A DNA stretch of 5,728 nt from Candidatus Segetimicrobium genomatis (GCA_005882445.1 VBAN01000182.1:1-5728); one strand, 5' to 3'. Counted from the stretch's first letter, positions 1-5,728 are shown. Program-made: numbers and translations. The notes: a model not told the origin generated them from the letters alone.

Positions 1-286
1 CCGTCATGTGGGGCCACAGGGCGTAGCTCTGGAAGACCAGGGACATCCGGCGGCGCTCCGGCGGGACCACGCCCCGGGGGGAGGAGATCAGCCGATCCCC
101 GGCCCAGACCTCTCCTCCGTCCGGGATGAGGAAGCCCGCCAGGATCTGCAGCGTCGTCGTCTTGCCGCAGCCGGACGGCCCGAGCAGCGCGACGAGCTCG
201 CCGTCCTTCACGGTAAGGGTGACGCCGCGGAGCGCGGCGACCGTGCCGTACCGCTTCTCCAACGCGGCCAGCCGGATCTCCGCCAC
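1..286 (-). CDS. ABC transporter ATP-binding protein, FbpC/PotA type (partial, C-terminus outside window)
   Basis: This is the ATP-hydrolysing subunit expected to power the importer encoded upstream; it would sit on the cytoplasmic face and couple to the EAA loops of the permease. Only the first 95 codons lie in the window. Visible are the first beta strands (EIRLAALEKRYG), the Walker A motif GPSGCGKT at residues 36-43, and the Q-loop segment VFQSYALWPHM at about residues 84-94. The ABC signature, Walker B and any C-terminal TOBE domain fall beyond the left edge. The GPSGCGKTT and FQSYALWPHMT pattern is typical of the ferric iron/polyamine/thiamine/phosphonate CUT1-like ATPase group (FbpC, PotA and relatives), which cannot be separated on this fragment. 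The GTG start at 286-284 was chosen because a GAGGA Shine-Dalgarno lies 5 nt upstream. It begins 8 nt after the permease stop, so it belongs to the same operon. Substrate is inferred only from neighbours. Confidence 0.9.
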   Translation of the reverse strand, partial: MAEIRLAALEKRYGTVAALRGVTLTVKDGELVALLGPSGCGKTTTLQILAGFLIPDGGEVWAGDRLISSPRGVVPPERRRMSLVFQSYALWPHMT

Positions 287-291
287 GGGCG

Positions 292-296
292 TCCTC
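292..296 (-). promoter_or_regulatory. Shine-Dalgarno of the ATPase gene, overlapping the permease stop codon
   Basis: On the minus strand the sequence reads TGAGGACGCCCGTG. The permease stop TGA (297-295) shares bases with the GAGGA ribosome-binding site, which is followed after 5 nt by the GTG start of the ATPase gene. This arrangement supports the GTG start and suggests that ribosomes ending the permease can restart on the ATPase (translational coupling). Confidence 0.7.
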
Positions 297-1710
297 AGGC
301 GCGCTGCCGCTGGCCGAAGACGGCGCCGCCGAAGAGGCGGTAGGCCACGGCGACCAGGCCGAAGGTGAGGGCCATCATGATGATGCCGAGCGCCGAGAGG
401 GGCTCGAAGTTCCCCTCATCGGAGAGGTCGAAGATCACGTTGGTGATGACCGCGGTGGCCGGGGTGAAGAGGAAGACCGCGGAGCTCAACTCCCGCAGCG
501 ACGGGATGAACACCATGAGCCAGTTAGCGAGGATGCTGCGCCGCAGCAGCGGGATCGTGATCTTCCCAAACGTGCGCAGCCGCCCCGAGCCCAGCGTGCG
601 CGCGGCGTTCTCCAGTTCGAGATCGAGGCTGCGGAGGGCCGACTCGCTGCCGGCGTACGCGATCGGCAGGAAGCGGGTGGCGAACGCGACGATCAGCATC
701 CAGGCCGTGCCGTAGAGGACGAGCGGGGGCCGGGCGTACGCGGCGAAGAAGCCGATGGCCAGGACGATTCCCGGCACGACGAAGGGCGCCATCGCCAGGT
801 AGCCCAGGATCCGCGCTCCGGGCAGGAGACGCCGGCTGACCGCGTAGGCGGAGCAGACGGCGAGGGCCGTGGCGATCGTGGCCGCGGCCGCGGCGTAGGA
901 CACGCTGTGGGCAATGGCCCGGCGCGCGCCCTGGTTTTCGACCAGCGCCCAATGGTACCAGGCGAAGGTCAGGTTTCCGGGCACCGGCCCTCTCCCCCAG
1001 GCGTGGGAGAGGGAGGTGGCGAGCAGCGCCGTGTACGGCAGGATGAGCGAGAAGATCGGCGGCGCCATGCAGATCGCGAACACCGGCCAGCGCCACGGCC
1101 CCAGGCGGAACGGCACCCGGACGCCCCCCTTCCCGGTCACCGTGGTGAAGCGGCCCCGCCGCAGGAGGCGTTGCTGCAGGAGGAATAGGCTCACCGTGAC
1201 GGCGAGGAGCGGCAAGGCGTACGCGGCCGCCAGATTGGGGCGGGACGGGTACTGGAAGAACAGGTAGAGCTGGGTGGTGATGACCTGCTGGCGCGCCGGG
1301 ATCAGGAGAAAGGCCGGTGTCCCGAACTCCGCGATCGCCTCGAGAAAGGACATCAGGGCGCCGGCAATGATCGCCGGACGGACGAGGGGCAGGGTGATGC
1401 GCCAGGTCGTCCGCAGCCAGTTCGCCCCGAGCAGCTCGGCCGAGCGCTCCATCTCGGAGGGCACGAGCTCGAGCGCGCTGGAGACGAAGGCGAAGGCGTA
1501 GGGATAGCTGTACAGCGCGATGACGCAGACGGCCCCGGCGAGCGTGTAGATGTTCAAGAACCCGCGGGGCGCGCCGGTCAGCGCCACCCACGCCCGGTTC
1601 AGCCAGCCGGAATGAGGCGCGGCGAGGAAGATCCAGGCGGTGGCGCCGAGGAACGACGGCGTCACGAAGGAGGCGAACGTGAGCATCCGGATCAGGGTGC
1701 GGCCCGGCAT
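295..1710 (-). CDS. Permease C-terminal portion (open part of the frameshifted gene)
   Basis: This is the long open part of the broken permease, about 471 residues from the first in-frame ATG (MPGRTLIRML). It holds the remainder of permease domain 1 with EAA loop 1 and all of domain 2 with EAA loop 2, ending in RQRA and TGA. The frame is open further upstream, to a GTG at 1851. However, residues encoded between 1851 and about 1728 are an arginine/proline-rich out-of-frame reading of the true N-terminus and should not be treated as protein. No Shine-Dalgarno precedes ATG 1710, so independent translation is doubtful. If the frameshift is an error, this portion is simply residues from about 100 to the end of a protein near 570 aa. 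Confidence 0.6.
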   Translation of the reverse strand: MPGRTLIRMLTFASFVTPSFLGATAWIFLAAPHSGWLNRAWVALTGAPRGFLNIYTLAGAVCVIALYSYPYAFAFVSSALELVPSEMERSAELLGANWLRTTWRITLPLVRPAIIAGALMSFLEAIAEFGTPAFLLIPARQQVITTQLYLFFQYPSRPNLAAAYALPLLAVTVSLFLLQQRLLRRGRFTTVTGKGGVRVPFRLGPWRWPVFAICMAPPIFSLILPYTALLATSLSHAWGRGPVPGNLTFAWYHWALVENQGARRAIAHSVSYAAAAATIATALAVCSAYAVSRRLLPGARILGYLAMAPFVVPGIVLAIGFFAAYARPPLVLYGTAWMLIVAFATRFLPIAYAGSESALRSLDLELENAARTLGSGRLRTFGKITIPLLRRSILANWLMVFIPSLRELSSAVFLFTPATAVITNVIFDLSDEGNFEPLSALGIIMMALTFGLVAVAYRLFGGAVFGQRQRA

Positions 1711-1961
1711 GTCGGTGCGGCTGAAAGCGCGGCGAGGATCAGCGAGTTCCGGATCGGCTGAAGATAGATCGACTTCGTGAACGCCTCGACGTAGTTGGCC
1801 GGGGTGAGCCGGTTGTCCTGGTCGGAGTGTACGCTGGCGACGAGGATCCACGCCAGCGGCACCACCACCATGAAGAGCAGGATGGCCGCCGCGACCGTCC
1901 AGACGCCCGGGCTGAGGTCCGGCCGGCGCCGGGCGATCAGGATCGGAGCAGCGGCCGACAT
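1692..1961 (-). CDS. Permease N-terminal portion (89 aa before frameshift stop)
   Basis: Translation from ATG 1961 gives a plausible permease N-terminus: a short basic cytoplasmic leader (ARRRP), TM1 (about residues 22-42, VAAAILLFMVVVPLAWILVA), then a periplasmic stretch with LTPANYVEAF and LQPIRNSLILAA, the conserved lead-in to TM2 in FbpB-type permeases. After about residue 78 the frame is lost: residues 80-89 are out-of-frame reading of the SRTDMPGR segment, ending at a TGA at 1694-1692. As written, the product would be a single-helix fragment with no transport function. Confidence 0.6.
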   Translation of the reverse strand: MSAAAPILIARRRPDLSPGVWTVAAAILLFMVVVPLAWILVASVHSDQDNRLTPANYVEAFTKSIYLQPIRNSLILAALSAAPTCRAAP

Positions 1962-1971
1962 CGGGGTTCGG

Positions 1972-1976
1972 CTCCC
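1972..1976 (-). promoter_or_regulatory. Shine-Dalgarno of the permease gene
   Basis: GGGAG on the minus strand lies directly after the binding-protein stop codon (TAG, 1980-1978) and 10 nt before ATG 1961. It fixes the permease start and shows that the N-terminal piece, not the internal GTG at 1851, is where translation begins. Spacing is slightly long, so initiation may depend partly on coupling with the upstream gene. Confidence 0.5.
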
Positions 1977-1977
1977 G

Positions 1978-3078
1978 CTAGACCCCGAACGTCTCCCGCC
2001 ATTTGGCGATGGCTTCCGGGACGCCTTTCTCGAGGCGTTCCACCTTGTTCCGGTACCATTTCACCCGGTCGATGGGAACGCCGCTCGGCGCCGGCACGTC
2101 GGCGCGCAGCGTGTAGTTGGATGTCTTGCTCATGGCCAGTGAGTACTCTTTCGTATAGTAGAAGCTCTCCAGGAGGCGGGCGGCGTTCGGATGGGGCGCG
2201 TCCTTCAGCACCGCCACCGGGGAGACGATCAGGATGGCGTCGTCGGCCGGAAACTGGATGTCGACCGGGTTGCCGCGAGACTTGCTGTCCAGGGAGGTGC
2301 CGTCCGAACCGGCCCCCACCAGGCGTTCGCCGCTGACGATGTCGGTCACGGTGTCGTTGATCGATCGGCCGATCTTGGGGTTGTTCTTGGCCAGTTTCGT
2401 GAAGTAGTCCCACCCGAACTTGTCCCACATCGCGACCACCCAGTTGCCGACGTACCCGGAGAATCCGGGATGGCCGACCGTGATCTGATCCTTCCACCGC
2501 GGATCGAGCAGATCGGTCCACTTCTGCGGCGGAATCGTCAGCTTGGTATGGTAATTGATGATGACCAAGCCCAACGCCCCCACATGATAGGCGCCGTCGG
2601 GGTCCACGTTCTGGAAGGCTTGGGGCAGGTTGCCGAGGCCGAGCGGACGGTAGGCGGCGAGGACGCCCTGCTTCTTCAGCGCCGTATAGTGCGCCTCATC
2701 GGTGCTGGCGAAGACGTCGAGCTCGCGCACGCCCGCCTTGAGGTTCTGGGTCAGGCGCTGATAGATGACCTGAGCGGTCTGGCGAATGAACTGGACCTCG
2801 ATGCCGGGGTACTTGGCCACAAACGCGTCGCGGACGGCCTCGGCCGCATCGAGCTGATAGTGGGCCGTCCACCAGACCACCTTGCCTTCCTTCTTCGCCT
2901 CGGCATACAGGCTGGCTTCATCCGCGGGCGCAGCGGCTCCCTCCGCCGGGCGCCTTCCGGTGTCCGCGCCGAGGAGCGCCTGCCCCACGATGCCGAGCCC
3001 GGCCCCGAGCATCGCCCGCCGGCTCAGGGTGCGCCCGCCGGGCATCACCTCATCCGAGTGCGGAGCGGACTCCGTCAT
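1978..3078 (-). CDS. ABC transporter extracellular solute-binding protein, FbpA/AfuA-like, Tat-exported
   Basis: The 366-aa protein would capture the substrate outside the membrane and deliver it to the permease encoded next. The N-terminus has a twin-arginine signal: SRRAML at residues 19-24, then a hydrophobic stretch (GAGLGIVGQALLG), with mature protein probably starting around residues 45-55. Family marks are GKVVWWTAH (66-73), AFVAKYPGIEVQFIR (85-99), ELDVFAS (119-125), AAYRPLG (141-147), WTDLLDPRWKDQITVGHP (187-204) and the C-terminal SFYYTKEYSLAMSK. This is the fold of ferric-binding proteins (FbpA/AfuA), which also includes thiamine and phosphonate binders. Where ferric-binding proteins carry adjacent iron-ligand tyrosines (after the VxSGE segment), this one reads GAGSDGTSLDSKSRG (256-269) with no tyrosine, so iron is not assured. 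ATG 3078 is preceded by GGAGGGGGAG. The gene lies 39 nt after the kelch gene and 16 nt before the permease. Confidence 0.9.
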   Translation of the reverse strand: MTESAPHSDEVMPGGRTLSRRAMLGAGLGIVGQALLGADTGRRPAEGAAAPADEASLYAEAKKEGKVVWWTAHYQLDAAEAVRDAFVAKYPGIEVQFIRQTAQVIYQRLTQNLKAGVRELDVFASTDEAHYTALKKQGVLAAYRPLGLGNLPQAFQNVDPDGAYHVGALGLVIINYHTKLTIPPQKWTDLLDPRWKDQITVGHPGFSGYVGNWVVAMWDKFGWDYFTKLAKNNPKIGRSINDTVTDIVSGERLVGAGSDGTSLDSKSRGNPVDIQFPADDAILIVSPVAVLKDAPHPNAARLLESFYYTKEYSLAMSKTSNYTLRADVPAPSGVPIDRVKWYRNKVERLEKGVPEAIAKWRETFGV

Positions 3079-3081
3079 GTT

Positions 3082-3094
3082 CTCCCCCTCCCTC
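3082..3094 (-). promoter_or_regulatory. Purine-rich ribosome-binding site of the solute-binding protein gene
   Basis: The minus strand reads GAGGGAGGGGGAG immediately before AAC-ATG. This strong purine tract supports ATG 3078 over the internal ATG at residue 12. The 39-nt gap to the kelch stop also contains an 8-nt palindrome (GCTCGAGC, 3095-3102) but no hairpin with a T-run, so nothing suggests transcription stops between the two genes. Confidence 0.6.
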
Positions 3095-3117
3095 GCTCGA
3101 GCAGAACCCCCGGTCGG

Positions 3118-4221
3118 TTAGGGCGCCACCTCAAAGGCATCATGGGCATCGGTTTGCAGGCTCACGCCCTTGGGTGGCGGGACGATCGCCGACTGCACGT
3201 CGCCGCTGACGACATGGATCCGGTTTCCCAGCGCGGCCATCGCGAAGGAGTGCCTCGGGGACGGCATGTAGGGCAGCTGCGCCCAGGCGTCGGCGGCCGG
3301 ATCGTAGGCCTCGAAGGCGCGAAAGGCCGCGAGGAACTGGTACGTTTGGAGTTCGCCGCCGCCCACGTAGATGCGGCCGTCGAGCACCGCCGCGCCGCCC
3401 CCGCTGCGCGCGGTCGGCATCGGGGCTCGGGTCGCCCAGGCGTTCGCCGCCGGGTCGAATTCCTGGACCACGTCGGTGTTCCCCGGCATGGCGATGCTGA
3501 AGGCGCCCGTGAGGCGTCCGCCGATCACATAGATCTTTCCGCTCACCGTCCCCGCCCCCATGTGGTTGCGGGCCGTCGGCATCGGGGCGCGCGGGCGCCA
3601 CGTGTTTGTTGAGGGATCGTACTCTTCGACCGTGTCGAGGGAGCGGTGCGGCTGGATCGGCCGGATCGGCAGGTTGCCGTAGGGGGGGAGCTGGGCCGCG
3701 CCGCCGATCACGTAGAGCTTCCCGCCGGCCTCCGCCGCCGCTGCGGCCCCGCGCTTCGTCGGCAGCGGGGCGAGGGCGCGCCAGCGATCCGCCGCGGGAT
3801 CGTACTCCCAGGCGTCGTTGATCGGGACCCACCCCGGCGGGCCCGAATCCGGGAGCACGAACCCGCCGAACAAGTACACCTTCCCTCCGAGCGCGGCGAT
3901 GGCCGGGTGGTGGAGCGGGTGGGGCATCGGCGTGCGTTTCGTCCAGGCGTTCGCGGCCGGGTCGTACTCGTACACCACCCCCGCGGACTTCCAGATTGGG
4001 ATGAGGCCGCCGAACACGTAGAGCTTCCCGTTTGCCGCGGCCCCGCCCACTTCTTCGAGCGCCTCGGGGAACGGGCTCAGATGGATCCACTTGCCGAGCG
4101 GGGCGGCGCGATCGGTCTGGAGGGCCAAAGCCCGTGCGCCTCGGACTCCCCCTGCGAGCCTCTCAACGGCGCCTCCGGCTGCCAGGCCCAGCGATGATGC
4201 CACGAACTCCCTCCTCCGCAT
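3118..4221 (-). CDS. Kelch-repeat beta-propeller protein with Tat signal peptide
   Basis: The 367-aa protein is probably a secreted or periplasmic six-bladed beta-propeller. The N-terminus RRREFVASSLGLAAGG is a twin-arginine signal; mature protein probably starts near residues 30-36. Six kelch units follow, roughly at residues 45-93, 94-147, 148-208, 209-262, 263-313 and 314-367. Typical blades carry PMPTAR, a GKxYVxGG strand with the glycine doublet, and YDPAANAW. Doublets are seen at 71-72, 119-120, 173-174, 234-235 and 287-288; the sixth is degenerate (VVSG, 337-340) and blade 6 lacks the final tryptophan. W45 in the N-terminal strand may close the ring. Bacterial exported kelch propellers include the sialic acid mutarotase NanM and galactose-oxidase-like proteins, but no catalytic residues can be assigned here. 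ATG 4221 has AAGGGAGGG 4 nt upstream. It is the first gene of the transporter operon, suggesting a role with the same substrate; this is inference from position only. Confidence 0.88.
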   Translation of the reverse strand: MRRREFVASSLGLAAGGAVERLAGGVRGARALALQTDRAAPLGKWIHLSPFPEALEEVGGAAANGKLYVFGGLIPIWKSAGVVYEYDPAANAWTKRTPMPHPLHHPAIAALGGKVYLFGGFVLPDSGPPGWVPINDAWEYDPAADRWRALAPLPTKRGAAAAAEAGGKLYVIGGAAQLPPYGNLPIRPIQPHRSLDTVEEYDPSTNTWRPRAPMPTARNHMGAGTVSGKIYVIGGRLTGAFSIAMPGNTDVVQEFDPAANAWATRAPMPTARSGGGAAVLDGRIYVGGGELQTYQFLAAFRAFEAYDPAADAWAQLPYMPSPRHSFAMAALGNRIHVVSGDVQSAIVPPPKGVSLQTDAHDAFEVAP

Positions 4222-4286
4222 GCCGCCCTCCCTTGATCAGGACCCTGCTCGGGACACCGTGAAGGCTTCGTTGGCAGTGGTTACGC

Positions 4287-4334
4287 GGATGCCGGAATGG
4301 GTTCCTCCTTTCCCGGGAGGGGATTCCCGCATCC
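4287..4334. repeat. 48-nt imperfect inverted repeat (hairpin or operator candidate)
   Basis: The arm GGATGCCGGAAT (4287-4298) is complementary to ATTCCCGCATCC (4323-4334) at 11 of 12 positions. Inside, TTCCTCC (4302-4308) can pair with GGAGGGG (4316-4322) through five Watson-Crick and two G-T pairs, leaving a GGG bulge (4299-4301) and a 7-nt loop (4309-4315). The two wobble pairs are allowed in the plus-strand RNA but become A-C mismatches in the minus-strand RNA, favouring a plus-strand leader hairpin if it acts as RNA. No T-run follows on either strand, so it is not a simple intrinsic terminator. It could equally be a protein-binding operator for the divergent clusters. Confidence 0.65.
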
Positions 4335-4374
4335 TGTCAAAAGGAACGGACACTGCGGTGGGCGCGAAAATTGT

Positions 4375-4380
4375 GGAGGT
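4375..4380 (+). promoter_or_regulatory. Shine-Dalgarno deciding the start of the LivJ-type gene
   Basis: GGAGGT lies 7 nt before ATG 4388, an ideal spacing. The open frame runs upstream to 4091, across the kelch gene start, but that part has no signal-peptide character. ATG 4388 is followed directly by a good signal peptide. A second GGAGG (4383-4387) touches the ATG and is too close to be used. Confidence 0.8.
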
Positions 4381-4387
4381 GCGGAGG

Positions 4388-5590
4388 ATGCGAACGGTCG
4401 CTGTCGTCATCGCGGTGATCTGGCTCACCGCCGGGCTGCCGCTCGCGGGCGGCGCCTGGGCCCCGCCGTCCACCATCAGGCTCGGCGCGGTCGTGCCGCT
4501 GACCGGCCGGTACGCGAGCGGTGGAGCGCAGGTCAAGGTCGGCTACGAGTTTGCGCTGCAGGACATCAACGGCCGGGGCGGGGTGCAGGTGGGGGGCCGG
4601 CGCGTCCCGCTGGAGGCGACGATCCTGGACGACGAGTCCGACCCCACGAAGACCGTGAGCCGGTTCGAGGCCCTCGCCTCCGAGGGCGTGGTCACGCTGC
4701 TCGGCGGGTTCGGCAGCGACCTGCACGCCGCCGCCGCGGCGGTGGCGGAGAAGAACCGGATTCCGTACTGCGGCGTGGCGTTCTCGCTCCACGCGATCCA
4801 CGAGCACGGATTCCGGTATCTCTTCTCGCCCTTTCCAAAATCTCCGGAGCTGGCGAGCGAAACCTACCGGTTCTTGAACGCCAGCATTCCCGCCGGGGAG
4901 CGGCCGCGGCGCGTGGCGATCTTCCAGGAGCGGACCGATTGGGGCCGTGAGCTGGGCGACCTCTGGACGGCCCGGTCCCGTGAGAACGGCTTCCAGGTCG
5001 TTCTGCGGGCCGACTACACCCCGCTCGCCCGCGACCTCTCGGACATCATCCTCCGAGCGAAGAACGAAGGCGCGGACGCCGTCTTTTCCGTCCCGACCCC
5101 TCCGGACGGGATCACCATGATCCGCCAGATGAAGGAGCTCGATTTCACCCCGAAGGTCATCCTGATGTTTCGCGCGGCGGACGCCGTGAGCTGGACGCGG
5201 GCCCTGGGCAAGGATGGGGACGGCGTGCTGCTGGGTCCCGGGTGGCACCACGCCGTCCAGTTCCCGGGAGTCCAGGAGCTCAATGCGAAGCATGAACAGC
5301 GCTTCGGCCGGCCCGCCGACGTGATCGTCGGTCCCGCGTATGCCTGCGTGCAGATCGTGGCGAACGGGATCGAGCGGGCGGGGCGTCTGGATCCGGGCGC
5401 CATCCGCGATGCCATGGCGGCGACGAACATGCAGACTGTGGTCGGCCCGGTGCGGTTCCGCCCGGATGGGACCGGGATTGTCCCGGCGGTCTTCGTGCAG
5501 TGGCAGGAGGGGAAGCAGGAACTGGTGTGGCCCAAGGCCCTCGGGGCCGCGCGCCTGCTGTATCCCGTGCCCCCCTGGCGTGGCCGCTAG
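4388..5590 (+). CDS. Branched-chain amino acid-type (LivJ/LivK family) ABC substrate-binding protein
   Basis: This 400-aa exported binding protein is expected to serve a HAAT-family importer for amino acids, amides, urea or related small molecules. Residues 1-25 form a Sec signal peptide (hydrophobic [17 protein letters not shown], cleavage likely after AWA). The mature protein shows the type I periplasmic-binding fold of the Peripla_BP_6 family: [19 protein letters not shown] (28-46), [19 protein letters not shown] (52-70), [18 protein letters not shown] (79-96), [19 protein letters not shown] (104-122), [17 protein letters not shown] (175-191), GADAVFSVP (228-236) and the late [18 protein letters not shown] (315-332). 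Length is usual for the family. The ligand cannot be read from the sequence; many such proteins do not bind branched-chain amino acids. The next gene, a LivG-type ATPase, overlaps its end by 11 nt, indicating a common transcript. It is divergent from the kelch gene and unrelated to the minus-strand binding protein. Confidence 0.92.
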   Translation: MRTVAVVIAVIWLTAGLPLAGGAWAPPSTIRLGAVVPLTGRYASGGAQVKVGYEFALQDINGRGGVQVGGRRVPLEATILDDESDPTKTVSRFEALASEGVVTLLGGFGSDLHAAAAAVAEKNRIPYCGVAFSLHAIHEHGFRYLFSPFPKSPELASETYRFLNASIPAGERPRRVAIFQERTDWGRELGDLWTARSRENGFQVVLRADYTPLARDLSDIILRAKNEGADAVFSVPTPPDGITMIRQMKELDFTPKVILMFRAADAVSWTRALGKDGDGVLLGPGWHHAVQFPGVQELNAKHEQRFGRPADVIVGPAYACVQIVANGIERAGRLDPGAIRDAMAATNMQTVVGPVRFRPDGTGIVPAVFVQWQEGKQELVWPKALGAARLLYPVPPWRGR

Positions 5591-5728
5591 CCCGCCCCGC
5601 GCGCCGCTGCTCGAGGTCCGAGGCCTCTCCAAGGCGTTCGGCGGCCTGCGCGCCGTGGACGATCTGTCGTTTGCGGTGCAGGAAGGGGAGATCCTGGGGC
5701 TGCTCGGCCCAAACGGGTCGGGCAAGAC
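5580..5728 (+). CDS. Branched-chain amino acid-type ABC transporter ATP-binding protein, LivG-like (partial, C-terminus outside window)
   Basis: Only the first 49 codons are present. The segment [22 protein letters not shown] (residues 10-31) followed by [15 protein letters not shown] matches the start of LivG-type ATPases, where GG(L)xAVDxxSF and GPNGxGKT (Walker A, residues 43-50) are characteristic. The window ends inside the last Walker A codon. GTG 5580 is the likely start: it overlaps the upstream stop by 11 nt and adds a nine-residue, proline-rich leader (VAASPPRAP). No clear Shine-Dalgarno precedes it, so translation probably depends on ribosomes finishing the binding-protein gene. 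Together with that gene it should form part of a HAAT-type importer whose permeases (LivH/LivM types) and second ATPase (LivF) would be expected downstream. Confidence 0.88.
   Translation, partial: MAASPPRAPLLEVRGLSKAFGGLRAVDDLSFAVQEGEILGLLGPNGSGK

Larger units (their letters stand above)
295..1961 (-). pseudogene. ABC transporter permease, fused two-domain FbpB/ThiP type, frameshifted by an internal deletion
   Basis: The full gene would encode the membrane channel of the importer, with two homologous permease domains in one chain, as in ferric iron (FbpB), thiamine (ThiP) and 2-aminoethylphosphonate permeases. Reading starts at ATG 1961, with GGGAG 10 nt upstream and 16 nt after the binding-protein stop. 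The first frame gives TM1 (about residues 22-42), ANYVEAF and the start of TM2 (RNSLILAA). It is then out of frame with the rest, which resumes at SRTDMPGR near 1722. The second half contains many hydrophobic helices and two EAA-type loops that contact the ATPases: SAELLGANWLRTTWRITLPL and NAARTLGSGRLRTFGKITIP. The equivalent helix in domain 2 (HSVSY...AVSRRLLPG) spans 75 nt between its matched landmarks, but domain 1 has only 29 nt. About 46 nt are therefore missing, changing frame. No other stop or lesion is visible, so this is a recent mutation or a sequence error. Confidence 0.85.
4222..4387. promoter_or_regulatory. Divergent intergenic region between the two transporter clusters
   Basis: This 166-nt region separates the starts of the kelch gene (minus) and the LivJ-type gene (plus), so promoters for both clusters should lie here or partly in the coding ends. 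On the minus strand a perfect TTGACA (4340-4335) could be a -35 box, but no good -10 hexamer follows at 16-19 nt. On the plus strand TTGGCA (4271-4276) also lacks a matching -10. The main structure is the long inverted repeat at 4287-4334, directly beside the minus-strand TTGACA. Regulation of both clusters from this point is plausible but unproven. Confidence 0.5.

Noticed and set aside
8..343. Plus-strand open frame opposite the left-end ATPase
   Set aside because: The opposite strand carries Walker A and Q-loop motifs and a coupled start; this frame has no domain or ribosome-binding site.
1723..1851. N-terminal extension of the permease C-terminal frame from GTG 1851
   Set aside because: The residues are an out-of-frame reading of the true permease N-terminus (R/P/Q-rich, no membrane segment).
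2191..3612. Long plus-strand open frame (473 codons) across the binding-protein and kelch genes
   Set aside because: It is antisense to two well-supported genes, rich in R, G, H and D, with no recognisable domain; such shadow frames are expected in high-GC DNA.
4287..4334. The intergenic hairpin as an intrinsic terminator
   Set aside because: No T-run follows on either strand, and it sits between divergent gene starts where no transcript needs to end.
4366..4371. GAAAAT as a -10 box for the plus-strand gene
   Set aside because: Transcription would start in or past the Shine-Dalgarno at 4375-4380, and no -35 box lies at the right distance.
4091..4387. Upstream extension of the LivJ-type frame to 4091
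   Set aside because: It would overlap the kelch gene start, has no signal-peptide character, and the GGAGGT plus ATG 4388 and following signal peptide give a clear start.
4337..5725. Long minus-strand open frame (462 codons) opposite the LivJ-type gene
   Set aside because: It is antisense to a gene with a clear family match, signal peptide and Shine-Dalgarno; its own translation is R/P/H-rich and unlike any family.

Overview
The window is GC-rich, densely coding bacterial DNA. It holds two ABC-transporter gene clusters transcribed away from each other from a 166-nt intergenic region (4222-4387). High GC, frequent GTG starts, purine-rich Shine-Dalgarno sequences, Tat-type signal peptides and a concentration of solute-uptake genes suggest a free-living, probably soil or sediment, heterotroph. 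The lineage cannot be fixed from this sequence. An uncultured high-GC phylum of the Rokubacteria/Methylomirabilota kind is only a guess.

Minus-strand cluster (4221 down to 1), read in transcription order: a Tat-exported six-bladed kelch beta-propeller protein (4221-3118); a Tat-exported FbpA/AfuA-type extracellular solute-binding protein (3078-1978); a fused two-domain inner-membrane permease of the FbpB/ThiP type (1961-295); and the start of an FbpC/PotA-type ATPase (286 to beyond the left edge). Gaps are 39, 16 and 8 nt and each gene has its own Shine-Dalgarno, so this looks like one operon. The binding protein, permease and ATPase would form a complete importer. The kelch protein is an unusual partner that could act on the same substrate outside the membrane. 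The binding protein appears to lack the tyrosine pair that holds iron in ferric-binding relatives, so the substrate is open.

The permease gene is broken as written. Its first 78 or so codons (from 1961) and its remaining 474 or so codons (to 295) are in different frames. Comparison with the second half of the same protein indicates that about 46 nt, encoding most of one transmembrane helix, is missing near 1720-1745. This is either a recent inactivating deletion or a sequence/assembly error.

Plus-strand cluster (4388 to the right edge): a Sec-exported LivJ/LivK-type (branched-chain amino acid family) binding protein (4388-5590), overlapped by 11 nt by the start of a LivG-type ATPase (5580 to beyond the edge, cut inside its Walker A motif).

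The intergenic region contains a strong 48-nt imperfect inverted repeat (4287-4334), the best candidate for a regulatory element in the window. No tRNA, rRNA, CRISPR array, insertion sequence or convincing terminator was seen.
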